From: Membranipora membranacea
Lineage: Eukaryota; Bryozoa; Gymnolaemata; Cheilostomatida; Membraniporidae
DNA length: 64,000 nt
Direction: 5' to 3'
Assembly (NCBI GenBank): GCA_914767715.1
Contig: OU612075.1
Coordinates: 20,584,001 to 20,648,000, forward strand
A program made the position numbers and the translations under genes. Shown here piece by piece: positions 24,213 through 34,790 of this stretch. Under the pieces are notes generated by a model. That model was not told the DNA's origin. It ran no database searches and saw only the letters and a list, made by a program, of their open reading frames with translations. Every line of letters starts with the position of its first letter. Position 1 is the stretch's first letter.

Positions 24213-27200
24213 TGTCTAAATGTTTATTACTAGAACTAACATTATGGGTCATGCGCTGCTTCCTTATCATGCACTCAATTCAGTGGAAAACTCCGTGCAT
24301 TTAGTGAATATTCAAAGTGGTAAGCTGGTGTATAAGTCAACAAAGCATAGCGTACCTCAGTGGCTTGTTGACGTAGAAGAAATCAAAATAAGAGGTCATG
24401 TAGTACTTTGATAATAAACCCAAATTTGTCAAATCATGATAAATTTCTTGTGCGACTTTATTTCGTGTATCTTACAATCAAGTTAAGGTATTATTCATGC
24501 AAATTTGTTTGAGAATCTAATAATGTATAATCTTCACAGGAAAAATTAACCTGTATTTTAATACAGGTTATTCCTTGTTGTGAAGCTTATACAGTCTCCA
24601 ATCAGAATCTCAAACAGTTTTGCGAGAAATATATAAGATAATGAAACCAGATAGAGCCATGTCTTACTAGCGGTATCACGGTAATATCAGAATGATTAGA
24701 AATTCCACCAATGATATGATATTTGATGGTAGTAACCGTAATTATTTATTGGTGAGACAGATCACTATAAGGTTGGAGTTTAGAAAAAAATGGTGGTGGA
24801 GGCAAAAGTTTGATGCATGTCTGAAGTGTCACCAGTAAGCTTCTCCCCGAGCAATTTGAGGCATACAATAAGCAAATGGAAATCCCAGAGTAGCTTATTC
24901 TGACATGTGTCTTTAGGCCACTGTATTTAGCTTTTTGGAAGAGGCAGTGCCTCCCTGTCCCCCTTTACACTACTGGCCTGATAGACTGTTGAAAAGCTGC
25001 CAAGCTGTTGAATATTAATACCATAACAAAAACTTGATTTGATGACACGATGTCATTTTGATAAGAACATGATGTAGAAAACGCTGCTTTTGTAAATGCA
25101 AATAGAAGAGTCAAATTAATTGCAAGAGATTCTAAAAATACATGTGAAGTATTCTTAGAGAATGAGGTCATCATGTGGTTCGGTTTAATATGTGAGTAGG
25201 CTCAAGTGACTTTTTACGTCACGTCACGTCATACCATGCATATTTATTGTGAAGTGGTAAAAAAATGTTTAAGTTTGATCAATAATTCGGAACAGAACAG
25301 ATCATAGGCTTGAAACAAAATTGATTAAGATTTTCTGTTAGAGTACTTTTTGTACTAGTTTAGCATGTTCGATAGGGGATAAGAGATGGTTCGGCAACGG
25401 TTATCTTTATTGTTAGAAGTTTGTACCCTGTGACATAAAAATGCATATTACAAATTATGAAAACTTAGTATGGGGTTTCTCTGTTAATTAATAGTAACAA
25501 AAAATGTTTAAGTTGACTTTAAATTATGTTGCCGATAGATTCCTTAGCAATCAAGTGGACACATATTGAAAAACTGTAACCTGTGAAAGTAAGACTAGTT
25601 GTATAATTAAACTTACAAAATATTTGCCCTCTCATAGCCTAAATAATACGGTACTAGATAGTGATAGAGTATACTGGAACGTGGCTTCACCTGTTGAAGA
25701 ACATACGTTAATTAAAAACATGAATTGTGAAGCAAAATTAAAATGGACATAACAATCCTCATGATCAAAGACAACAGGAAGGAAATATAATATAAAGCCA
25801 TAATACAATGCCATCGGAATACTGATAATAAGAAACACAGAAAATTAAACGACAAGATAAACAAAATCGCATGAATAAACTTACTGAATGAGTACATAAA
25901 TCCGTGATGCTATTGCTGAACTACATGTTAATCGTTTGCTTAAAACACATGTAGAAAGTAATGTATAATATATTGGATATGATGTTCTGTAGAAATAAAA
26001 TCAGCAGCAGACCTTATCAACTGACTTGGTTGCTGCCGGGCTTGAAAGTGGCCCCAGGTTGGCCATGATAACAGTTATTTTTAGTCCTGTGCGGTTTTGT
26101 GAACTAGAGACCACACAAAGGATAGCGATAGCAAAAACAAGGTATTACCACACAGGGTCAAAGGACAGTAAAACAGTATGTAACTGTGTAAATGCTTGCA
26201 ATAAAAAACTATGGCATGAATCAGATCACTAATACTGATACACTTTTCAAATGTCATGCACAATGACTTTCAACAATTGAGCTTGATTGTTGCTATGACA
26301 ATAGACTATCATATGCAGCTAATATTTTTGTAAATTTTGCATAATGTCAAACATGCCGTCCAGCTGACCATTATTGTGGCCTTAAAATTTTTTTTGGAAG
26401 ATCTCACATGCGAAGCTGCTTTTACTATCCATAGTGAACACAGGAAATACCAACCGAATTTTCCAATGCATATTCATTTTTCCCAAATTTGATGCCAAAA
26501 AGGGCCTTAAAGAAGCAATTTTTTGATTCTAGCATTTGAAAAGTCTAACATTAGTGCACGAGCACTAGTCTTGTCACGTGGCTACGGGTATTGGTTTTTT
26601 GGGTCATAACACTGAAAACCCGAAAAAAAACCAAACCCGTATGACAAAGCTTCACGAGCACCCATGCATCTTTTATGGTCAGTGTCAGTGATCACATCTG
26701 TGGTGAACTTGACGGGCGCATCTGTCGTACCGAGTGATTGTGTGTATACATACTGATTATGAATAGGTGGGAGTCCAGCGTTTTGACCTTCTCAGTGACA
26801 TTTACAAGATGCAAGAGCGGGCTCATAGGTCCTTGTACTCAGTAGAGCTTTTGACTTTTGGTATTGTCAAAACTTTGCTTTCTTCAACAGTCTTGAGAAC
26901 ATGCGGCTAGATAGGATGCCATTTATTATATTACTAACAGGCTCGCATAAGATATGACTATCGTTCTTCGAAATCCAGGTTGCAAAGTCAGCAGAAGAGT
27001 TTGCCTATTGTGTGTCAATCGCCTTCAACAGTCGGAATACCTCCTCCTCTGAGACATCTAAGGGAATTCCCTCTGATCTTCACTGGTGCACATACATTTT
27101 TTATCGGACAATGTCTGTCACATATATCACTGATGATCCTTATTTAACCACATAATGTGCTCAGTACATCTTAACCCAGCTCAGCATGTCAACCACCATG

Positions 27201-28258
27201 ATTTCACTGTTCCTCATAGAATATGCTGGTCCTGGGTTCATGCTCGCTTTCAGGAAACATTGTTATTGTCCCAATTATGCAACATACACTAAAATATACA
27301 TGCTGCTAGTAAAATATGCACCCACTAGGTAACAAGTATTTTTCAGCACAAAGAAGATTTAAGATGAGTGTGTCTTGAGTTGCTTTATCTTCTCTGTGAT
27401 TTTGTTCGCTAAAAGAATTGGACTCATACACTGCAAAGTTGAATGTGTGACTGAGGTTGGCGCTCACTATAGGATTCTGCTGATTGTGCAACAAATTGCT
27501 CATTTATTTCAATTATGCCTAAATGATTGTTTATGTAGACAGGGAGCATTGACCTGAATGTAATGCAATAAACATCAGTTATATAAACCCCAATTAACAT
27601 TATTAGCAAATTCCCTCAGTCAGAGTCTCTAATTACATCTGCGATGGTCAAATTGTCAATTGTTAATTTATTGTATTACCCCAGCTTATCTTGGTAAAAA
27701 TGCAAAGTCAGTCAATAACATGATAAAATTGAGTAGTCATAATTCCTAATAAGCCAGTTGAAGATATACCCTGCATAAAGTACTCAGTTGTCTCAGATTA
27801 CATGTAAGGCACTGACTTACAGAATCAAATGTTCATTTTTGTATTTATCGACCTTGGTATACATACCTGTAGAATTTTGAGCCGAGTCACACAGTTTACT
27901 CAAAACTTCTGATGTGTCTTCTGGACACTTATCCACTATATACCCTGCAATATTCAAATATTCTGTTGTCAGAGGCTGAAGTGCATTCAACAATGGTTTT
28001 CATTACACGTTCGGCTTGTCATTTATATAAACTGTATGCAATCTTAATTTGCATCGTTTGCAGAACTGGATTGCACAGTAACATATTCTGCTGAATGAAC
28101 CAGTGCCAGCAATTTTGCTCTTGTTTATGATTATATCACACAATCTATCAGTAGAGTATGGCTTTTTACTGGTTGGAGACGAGATGGTTACAGAGTGAAG
28201 CCTGTGCACTTATCGTAATTTACCGCCTATTAGTTGTGATTTTATAATAATGAGAAGA
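24213..28258. other. Unassigned intergenic sequence
   Basis: No exon, RNA gene or known mobile element was recognised on either strand, apart from a foldback sequence at about 26550-26665 listed separately. Confidence 0.4.
26550..26665. repeat. Imperfect foldback sequence
   Basis: TACGGGTATTGGTTTTTTGG (about 26583) is matched, after a loop of about 20 bases, by CCAAACCCGTA on the other side. The outer parts AGTCTTGTCA and TGACAAAGCT pair as well. This is a MITE-like hairpin of roughly 110 bases. Confidence 0.5.
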
Positions 28259-28579
28259 GAAAAAATGAAGTTTTTGGTACAAAAAAGATTTTTTTCTGCC
28301 CTGATAACACCTCCCTTGTCTTGGCAATCAGTCCCAAGACAAAACAAATAATCCTAGGTCAACTGAATAAAAAGTTGCCCTCCCTCAACCAACTAAGGAC
28401 AACTTATTGGTAAGGAAAACTTAGAACTACTGTTCTCAGCCAATGAGAGGCTTTCTTAGAACTATTGTTCTCAGCCAATGATAGGCTTTCTTAGAACTGC
28501 TGTTCACAGCTACTCACATATTCTTTCTTTCAATCTACATCCGGTCACCACGCCGGTCTTGAAAGAAAACAACTCTGTC
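28259..28579 (+). repeat. Terminal repeat A1
   Basis: Left end of the element; identical in length to A2, with differences near 28267, 28342 and 28547. It contains three imperfect AGAACTxCTGTTCxCAGCCA units (about 28423-28510) and an inverted pair TTTCTTTCAA (28524-28533) and TTGAAAGAAA (28559-28568) enclosing two CCGGTC copies. These could be recognition sites for the recombinase or for folding of the RNA. Confidence 0.85.
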
Positions 28580-28744
28580 TGTTACAACTATCCTGCTCAT
28601 GAAATTAAAATTGATCATAATTATCATGCATTATCATTTGATACCCGAATCGACCGATATATAAGAACCTAGTGCTACCTGCTGTCGTTTGTGCGTTTTG
28701 ACGCTGGTTAGAACTTGTTCGGGAGAGTCAGTGCCAGGCTGACC

Positions 28745-28768
28745 ATGGTGATGCCACTGGCCCCATTG
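28745..28768 (+). other. Candidate leader exon with start codon for the Ngaro element
   Basis: GACCATGG is a good initiation context. Eight codons (MVMPLAPL) end in phase 0 at a GTGGGT donor-like site (28769). The first acceptors downstream, before 29191 and before 29771, also need phase 0. This would give the hydrolase and Gag-like frames a start codon. It is a hypothesis from sequence only. Confidence 0.35.
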
Positions 28769-29190
28769 GTGGGTGTGTGCACGTTGGTCTCAAGAGAGTA
28801 CCTTTTGCCAAATGGTCCTACCAGGCGTGAATTATTGGAACAGACGGAAATTTATGTATTCACCATTAGTTGGTAGAAGATCGGCTCAAAATTCTCACTT
28901 GCAGATCTATTAACCTCAATTAACCCCCCCCCCCCCTACCACCTATTCAGGGGCCTTCACCGAGGCTCCTTCCAGCTAGTGCAAGTTGGTGCCTGGTCAC
29001 CATCGACTCTGGACTAAGAAAGCACATAAAAAATTTTTAAAAAAACTGATAGGAAGCACGTATCTGCTGAAAAAGGGTACTTGCCATCTCCTACCTGTAT
29101 GATCCCACTAATCAACTTAATTACTAGAACATAGGGCTATCATTAGAAGGATTACATATCCGTATGTCATATGTAACATTTCTATTGTAG

Positions 29191-29730
29191 GCATCATCAT
29201 CTTCTGTGAAGGTATGTGTTCTAGGAGATTCCCATGGAGTAAGGCTATCTGCGTACCAAGAAGTTATCAACAAAAAAATCAGCAATATATCTTTAAGATG
29301 GGTGGTTAAAGGGGGTGCTCATGTTATGTATCACAAACAGAGAGCACAGCTTGCCTCTCATTTTGACATTGCCGTTATCATGACTGGGGGAAATGATTTA
29401 GTAGAGAGGTCACCCGAGTCGGTTGCGGAAAGCATCAGAGAACTTTCAATTATGCTTCGTAATGTAGGAGTAAAAGCAGTATTAATCATGAGCTTCCAAC
29501 CACGTGCCTTGCAAGATTATAACCTGAAAGCAAAATCTTTAAACGAGTTGTTATTTACTAATTTCCCTGACTCACGATTCAAGGAATCTGGAATTCTTTT
29601 TTGGTTTTGGGACCGTCGCATACCTAAGGCATTGTGCGATGGTACCCACATGTATCCTGTTGGTTACAGGAGATCAGCCAACTACCTGGCTTCAGCAATT
29701 CATTTTGTTAAACGTGAAATGAATAAATGA
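29191..29730 (+). CDS. SGNH/GDSL-type hydrolase domain of the Ngaro element
   Basis: SGNH hydrolases are small esterases or lipases with four conserved blocks. Here VCVLGDSHG carries block I with the nucleophile Ser, MTGGNDLVER block III with Asn, and DGTHMYPVGY block V with the Asp-x-x-His pair, so the catalytic residues look complete. The frame is about 179 aa, close to a minimal single domain. It begins at ASSSSVKVCV directly after a TTGTAG acceptor-like site (29181-29190) and lacks an ATG before the catalytic GDS, so a spliced leader or a non-ATG start is needed. It lies first in the element, before the Gag-like frame. Hydrolase-like frames are known from some Ngaro elements; the role is unknown, membrane or capsid interaction being a guess. 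Confidence 0.75.
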   Translation, partial: ASSSSVKVCVLGDSHGVRLSAYQEVINKKISNISLRWVVKGGAHVMYHKQRAQLASHFDIAVIMTGGNDLVERSPESVAESIRELSIMLRNVGVKAVLIMSFQPRALQDYNLKAKSLNELLFTNFPDSRFKESGILFWFWDRRIPKALCDGTHMYPVGYRRSANYLASAIHFVKREMNK

Positions 29731-29770
29731 AGGCAATAGTATAATCATCAACCAATAATTCATATTGTAG

Positions 29771-30472
29771 AGGAAAAGGAAATCTACGACTCCTGTAGAA
29801 GTATCCTCTGAATCTAGCTCAGACTCGGATGTACCTCTAGCCGCAGTAAAAGGCGTTAGAGGATTCGGCTGCATCCCTCCTGTTCCAAAAACAGGTCATG
29901 TAACAGATAAAACAAAAAAGGCCATCCGGAGAGGTGAGGTCGTAAACCTGGCCTTGTTAAAGCCAAAGGCATTAAAAGATAAACAATCAAAAAAATTCAA
30001 GTTCAACCCGGAGTCAGGTGGCTTCGAGGAGGAAGAAGAATCGGCAGATCTTTCTTTTTACTCATGGATTGAATGTTTCTTAATATATATGTCCATTAGA
30101 GCGGAGTACTTCCCTGCAGAGATACAGGGCCTGATCAGACATATGCAAAATGTACAAATGCTGAATAGAACGGGTCGGGATGCCATTGAATATGACGTGC
30201 AATTCCGCACGGCAAAGCACCAGCATGACACTATTCAGTGGGGAGAGTACCTCCCAGAATTGGTAGACTGCCTACCAGAGCTTAAAAGCACGGTTAAAGC
30301 CAAACCGAAAACACCACACTCGCAATCATCATCTTCATTTAATGGTAAATGGAATGCTGTTTGTAACCAGTATAACACATTTGGGTGTAACAGAACAAAT
30401 TGTCGTTATAAGCACGAGTGTAGACAGTGTAGGGGTAGTCATTCTGTAAAAGATTGTAAATCACACAAATAG
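29771..30472 (+). CDS. Gag-like protein with zinc-binding tail (Ngaro element)
   Basis: About 233 aa, read from the acceptor-like TATTGTAG (29763-29770) as RKRKSTTPVEVS. The N-terminal third is rich in Ser, Asp and basic residues. The C-terminus has two cysteine clusters: C-x7-C-x4-C-x3-H (CNQYNTFGCNRTNCRYKH) and then C-x2-C-x3-H-x4-C (CRQCRGSHSVKDC), a near-zinc-knuckle. Position and zinc tail support a nucleocapsid-like role in packaging the element RNA. No ATG lies near the start of the frame; the first in-frame Met is far inside. Confidence 0.7.
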   Translation, partial: RKRKSTTPVEVSSESSSDSDVPLAAVKGVRGFGCIPPVPKTGHVTDKTKKAIRRGEVVNLALLKPKALKDKQSKKFKFNPESGGFEEEEESADLSFYSWIECFLIYMSIRAEYFPAEIQGLIRHMQNVQMLNRTGRDAIEYDVQFRTAKHQHDTIQWGEYLPELVDCLPELKSTVKAKPKTPHSQSSSSFNGKWNAVCNQYNTFGCNRTNCRYKHECRQCRGSHSVKDCKSHK

Positions 30473-30541
30473 ATGAAATGTTGTTACCATGCTGATTAAC
30501 GAAATGTTGAAGAATTTCTTTTCTTGTGTTTTCCCTTCCAG

Positions 30542-32151
30542 AAATAAAAGACTATGATGTCTCAACTCCTGTCAATGTAAAAAAATTACTGGGGATGATC
30601 GAGGCCTTTCCAGACTTGGAGTACATCGCCAATGGTTTCAGAAATGGGTTCAAACTTGGCCTTTGCCACAGTCCTCAAGTAGTGGCATCAGTTAAAGGAA
30701 AAAGCAGGAACCAAGTACATCTCATGAAAAAACTTCACGCCGAAGTAGACTTTGGCCGCATCATTGGGCCTTTTGAAAAACCTCCCATCCAGGACATGAT
30801 GATTTCCCCAATCTATGTCATTCCAAAAGCTAACTCTGGAAAATGGCGCATGATATTTGATCTATCAGCTCCACACGGAACATCAGTAAATGATAATATT
30901 CCCACGCATAACCGTGAGGTAAAATATTGTAACATAAGAGATGTAGTAACACATGTTTTATCACTCAACGAACCAGACCAGGCCTATTTTGCCAAACTTG
31001 ATATATCGGATGCATATCGAATGGTTCCCATCACAAAATCAGAATGGCAGTTCTTAGGTATTAAGGTAGATGGCCAATACTACATTGATACTAGATTACC
31101 TATGGGGGCAGGGAGCAGCTGCAAGATTTTCCAAAGGATAAGTGATATGCTCCGATGGCTCTTCATCACTATTCAAAATCACGAATGTCGCATTTTTAAC
31201 TATCTAGATGATTTTCTCATTGTTGCCTCTGGGGCGGATGCTTGTAATGATGTGCTCCATAGGATCTTAGGGGTGTGCAGGGATGTAGAGGTACCTGTTT
31301 CTGCTCACAAAACAGAAGAAGCTACAAGATCAATTGTCTTTCTAGGGATAGGGATAGATTCTGCACAGGGGAGTCTATTTATTCCTCAAGCCAAGGTAGC
31401 AGATGCCCTAAATCACATCAATGCATTTCTATCTAAACATCGCCAGCGAGTAAAATATTGGCAAAGACTACTAGGTAAACTTTGCCATCTTTCCCAGATT
31501 GTAGTAGCAGGCCGTGCATACCTCAGTAGTGTGTATGGCAGTCTAAAGGGTATCATGTCATCTGATCAAAATCACATGCGGCATATATCTTGTGAGACCA
31601 GATCTGATTTGGTTGTATGGAGAGATTTTCTGTCTTATTTAGCACCCGGTAAACAGTTCCAATATCTTGTGGCAGGGGCTGTAGACTTCACTCTGGTCAC
31701 TGATGCTTCAGGATCAATAGGATATGGAGGTTTTTGGGGAAACACCTGGTTCCATGGGATGTGGCCAGATGAACTTTGGACAAACTTAAACATCACAGTT
31801 CTAGAGCTGTTCCCCATATTCGTAGCAGTGCACATGTGGCAGAAAAAATTTGCAAATTCAGTGGTTGAGGTCAGGACAGATAATGGGGCCCTAGTCTCTA
31901 TTCTAGAACATCTGTATTGTAAAGATGCTGTTGTGAGAAAGCTACTACACCCCTTGGCGCTCCTATGCATGCAACAAAATATTCTCCTAGTGCCCAGACA
32001 TATCCCAGGATTAGAGAACATTGCTGCAGATTTGTTGTCCAGAAATAAAATCAGAGAATTTAAACTCCGTTTCCCCACCATGGCTGCCTGTCCAACTAGC
32101 TTACCGGTACACTTGTGTCCGAGTAGGGTAAAAGATAAATACTGGTCGTAA
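30542..32151 (+). CDS. Reverse transcriptase / RNase H (Ngaro element)
   Basis: About 536 aa, open throughout. RT blocks in order: a Lys-Trp-Arg fingers block with FDLSAPHG, KLDISDAYRMVP with the first catalytic Asp, LPMGAGSSCKIF, and the YLDDFLIVA box (31201-31227). RNase H follows with VTDASGSIGYGG (first Asp near 31702), LELFPIFVA (Glu), RTDNGALVS (second Asp) and the closing Asp in AADLLSR, so its acid residues appear complete. The frame starts immediately after TTTTCCCTTCCAG (to 30541), a near-ideal splice acceptor, and has no early ATG; from that acceptor it needs phase 1. The YLDD form and the short RNase H tether suit DIRS-order elements. No integrase or aspartic protease is present. 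Confidence 0.9.
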
Positions 32152-32344
32152 GGTGACAAATAATAATATCTATTTTTCTTTTCTAATCATAAGTACAAAA
32201 GTGACCTTTGAGCCTCAGGACGTGAAGCGCGGGGGTGAGAAGGTCAAAGCAAACACATGACATTAATTATTATTGTGCAATGTTTATTTTAGAAATATAA
32301 GTACGTACTGATACATAAAAGATTCCCTGCACTATTTATTTCAG

Positions 32345-33195
32345 GTCTGAGAGCTAAGGCGAGGGGCTTCTTAGACAAGTCTTTGTCCGAGGGCTCCAAG
32401 AAGTCTTACGATCGATTTTACAACCAATACAAAATGTTCTGCTCTGAGCACAAGCTCAAAAAATTCTCTACTTCGTCAATGGAGTTGTGGGTCACAAACC
32501 TGGCACAAGAAGGAAAGAAACACAGTGCAATCCTGTCACATGTGTCAGCAGTAAAATTCTTTTGCGTAAAAAAGAACAGTGAGGTTACCTTTGCTACTCA
32601 TAAACTAAAGTTAATATTGAGGGGTATAAAAAACTCACAGGGTAGAACCCAAAAGAAAACACAGGCGATATCTCTTGACCAACTACACACTCTGATCACT
32701 AAGGCAGAGCAGGTCTTGGGAAGTATAGATGGGAGGCGCTTTTCTGCCATGGTATCTTGTGCTTTTTATGGATTCTTACGCCCTAGCGAGTATTGTATAT
32801 CTTCAGCAGGGCATCATATGTCTGTTGGTGATGTGTGTTTTAGCAAGGGTGCCATGGAAGTGCACATTAATTCTTTCAAGAATTCTGCAGAGTCTGCAAG
32901 CATTATGATTAAAGCAGTAGGGGGAAAGACATGCCCAGTTCGCCTCGTTAAGAGGTATTTAAAACACTTGAAACCCTCCAGCAGCAGCACTTTGTTTGAA
33001 GTCACAACAGCAGAGTTCAGAAAAGAGTTCAGTGAAGTCTTAAAGGATTCAAAAATAGAGGGCTGGGTCACTCCTCACTCACTGAGACGAGGTGGCGCTA
33101 CCTGGGCTAGCATTCAGGGCTGGTCTGACTCAAGAATAAGATCTTTTGGCAGGTGGTCATCCGATGCCTTCAAGAAATATATCTTGATAAACTAA
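32345..33195 (+). CDS. Tyrosine recombinase (Ngaro element)
   Basis: About 282 aa. Tyrosine recombinases join DNA through a covalent 3'-phosphotyrosine and replace the integrase in this class. The N-terminal SAM-like core-binding part is KKSYDRFYNQYKMFCSE and onward. The catalytic set is visible: Arg in GFLRPSEYC (32779-32781), His-x-x-Arg in PHSLRRGGATW (His at 33075-33077), the GRWSS block, and the Tyr in FKKYIL (33177-33179). The frame begins after TATTTATTTCAG (to 32344) as LRAKARGFLDKS, with no early ATG and phase 1. The stop lies 65 bases before B1. Confidence 0.9.
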
Positions 33196-33260
33196 GGTGC
33201 AGTTTTGGCGAAACAATTGTTCTGAGCTTGCTAGGTATGCCTCGCTCAATACAATTGGTT

Positions 33261-33434
33261 TGGTGTTCATTTGTTCGTCAATTCTGCACCAGATTTAACA
33301 ACTAATACTATGGCAAGTACCCTGTCTGCCAAACAACATTTACAGTGGCGTTGATCGTCACTTTCGGTTACAAATGCGTGAAGCGCACCATATTTTTTTC
33401 CCCTATAATATGTTACATTATAAGAAAGAAAAAA
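33261..33434 (+). repeat. Terminal repeat B1
   Basis: 174 bases identical in length to B2 (33819-33992) and nearly identical in sequence, from TGGTGTTCATTTGTTCG to AAGAAAGAAAAAA. Its right end overlaps the start of A2, giving the circle-junction arrangement. Confidence 0.85.
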
Positions 33435-33748
33435 TAAAGTTTTTGGTACAAAAAAGATTTTTTTCTGCCCTGATAACACCTCCCTTGTCTTGGCAATCAG
33501 TCCCAAGACAAGACAAATAATCCTAGGTCAACTGAATAAAAAGTTGCCCTCCCTCAACCAACTAAGGACAACTTATTGGTAAGGAAAACTTAGAACTACT
33601 GTTCTCAGCCAATGAGAGGCTTTCTTAGAACTATTGTTCTCAGCCAATGATAGGCTTTCTTAGAACTGCTGTTCACAGCTACTCACATATTCTTTCTTTC
33701 AATCTACATCCGGTCAACACGCCGGTCTTGAAAGAAAACAACTCTGTC
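33428..33748 (+). repeat. Terminal repeat A2
   Basis: Copy of A1 at a constant offset of 5169 bases, with no indels and about three substitutions. Confidence 0.85.
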
Positions 33749-33818
33749 AATTTCCCTCCCACCTCCCTATCACTAACTTATGTCGTCCATTGTGGAAATG
33801 CTAACAATTTCCTTGTGA

Positions 33819-33992
33819 TGGTGTTCATTTGTTCGTCAATTCTGCACCAGATTTAACAACTAATACTATGGCAAGTACCCTGTCTGCCAAACAACATTTA
33901 CAGTGGCGTTGATCGTCACTTTCGGTTACAAATGCGTGAAGCGCACCATATTTTTTTCCCCTATAATATGTTACATTATAAGAAAGAAAAAA
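33819..33992 (+). repeat. Terminal repeat B2, right end of the Ngaro element
   Basis: Copy of B1 at an offset of 558 bases; ends in AAGAAAGAAAAAA just before flanking GTATTATCAG. Confidence 0.85.
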
Positions 33993-34049
33993 GTATTATC
34001 AGAATACAGGTTCGGGTGCCCACAGTACTCATAGACGCCAGAAAGCAAG

Positions 34050-34790
34050 TTTGCTCTTGCATCTAATGGTTACTACACTTGCATATCTGGCAAAAAATTC
34101 AACAAGATCTGGTACCGCAATGCATATTTTGGTTTTCTTAATGACAGTTGGTTTATCCAGAGTGTAAGTGGTTTTTGTGAATCTCCTAATGCTAATGTTT
34201 TTGAACAATGGTAAACATCCAGGTTTACACCACAACAAGGACATGAGGGGTCATTGGCTGAAATAAGTTTAATCAGTTGAGATCTCAACTGTCTATGGCC
34301 TGTGATTGTGTTGATTGAGTGCAAGATAAGTGGTTTATGGCGATTTGGTTATTTGGAAAGGCTCTTCATATTTAGGCTGCGGAAAATGCACCTGTTCCTG
34401 CATCCATTGCTTTGCTCGATCTTTCAGGTAACTTAAAGGAATTGCAGGAACCAGGTCAGGACCCATAGTGTCGAGCGGCGCACCAATATTTGCGAGTTCA
34501 TCAGCCAACTCATCAACTTGGATACTGGTGTGGCCTAGCATCCATAGACGGTTGATTTTGGCCAGGCAGTTTATGCTTTTCATGCAGACTAGCCTTGGTT
34601 CTAAGCGCTAGATTTTTAAGGTATTGAAGCCCTAACATGCTATCAGATATAATGGAAATCTCTTACAATCATGTTGAGAGACCATAGCTGCAGCATTGGC
34701 TATTGCAAGCATTTCTGATTGAAGATCAGATGGACGTAAGAGACTTTTATTAACAATCTGCAACCTCAGAAGAGACATATAAAACTGGTG
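34050..34790 (-). pseudogene. LINE RNase H and C-terminal fragment
   Basis: Minus-strand pieces resemble the RNase H domain and tail of I/R1-type non-LTR elements: LQSEMLAIANAAAM, then LWMLGHTSIQVDELADELA (the 'GH.GI.GNE.AD.LA' block), then ITGHRQLRSQLI and DPSCPCCG (the 'TGH..L...C.CC' tail). Stops and frame changes separate the blocks, so it is a decayed copy. It begins just right of the Ngaro insertion. Confidence 0.65.

Larger units (their letters stand above)
28259..33992 (+). mobile_element. Complete Ngaro-type tyrosine-recombinase retrotransposon
   Basis: The order is A1 (28259-28579), SGNH hydrolase, Gag-like, RT/RNase H, tyrosine recombinase, B1 (33261-33434), A2 (33428-33748), B2 (33819-33992). 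A1 matches A2 at a constant offset of 5169 with about 3 mismatches in 321 bases; B1 matches B2 at a constant offset of 558. The join B1-A2 is the sequence expected if B2's right end were fused to A1's left end in a circular intermediate. This split direct-repeat layout, together with a tyrosine recombinase in place of an integrase, is the hallmark of Ngaro elements in the DIRS order. All reading frames are open, so the copy is young and may be mobile or recently was. Confidence 0.9.

Noticed and set aside
31635-32159. 174-codon frame on the minus strand
   Set aside because: Shadow of the RT/RNase H frame on the opposite strand.
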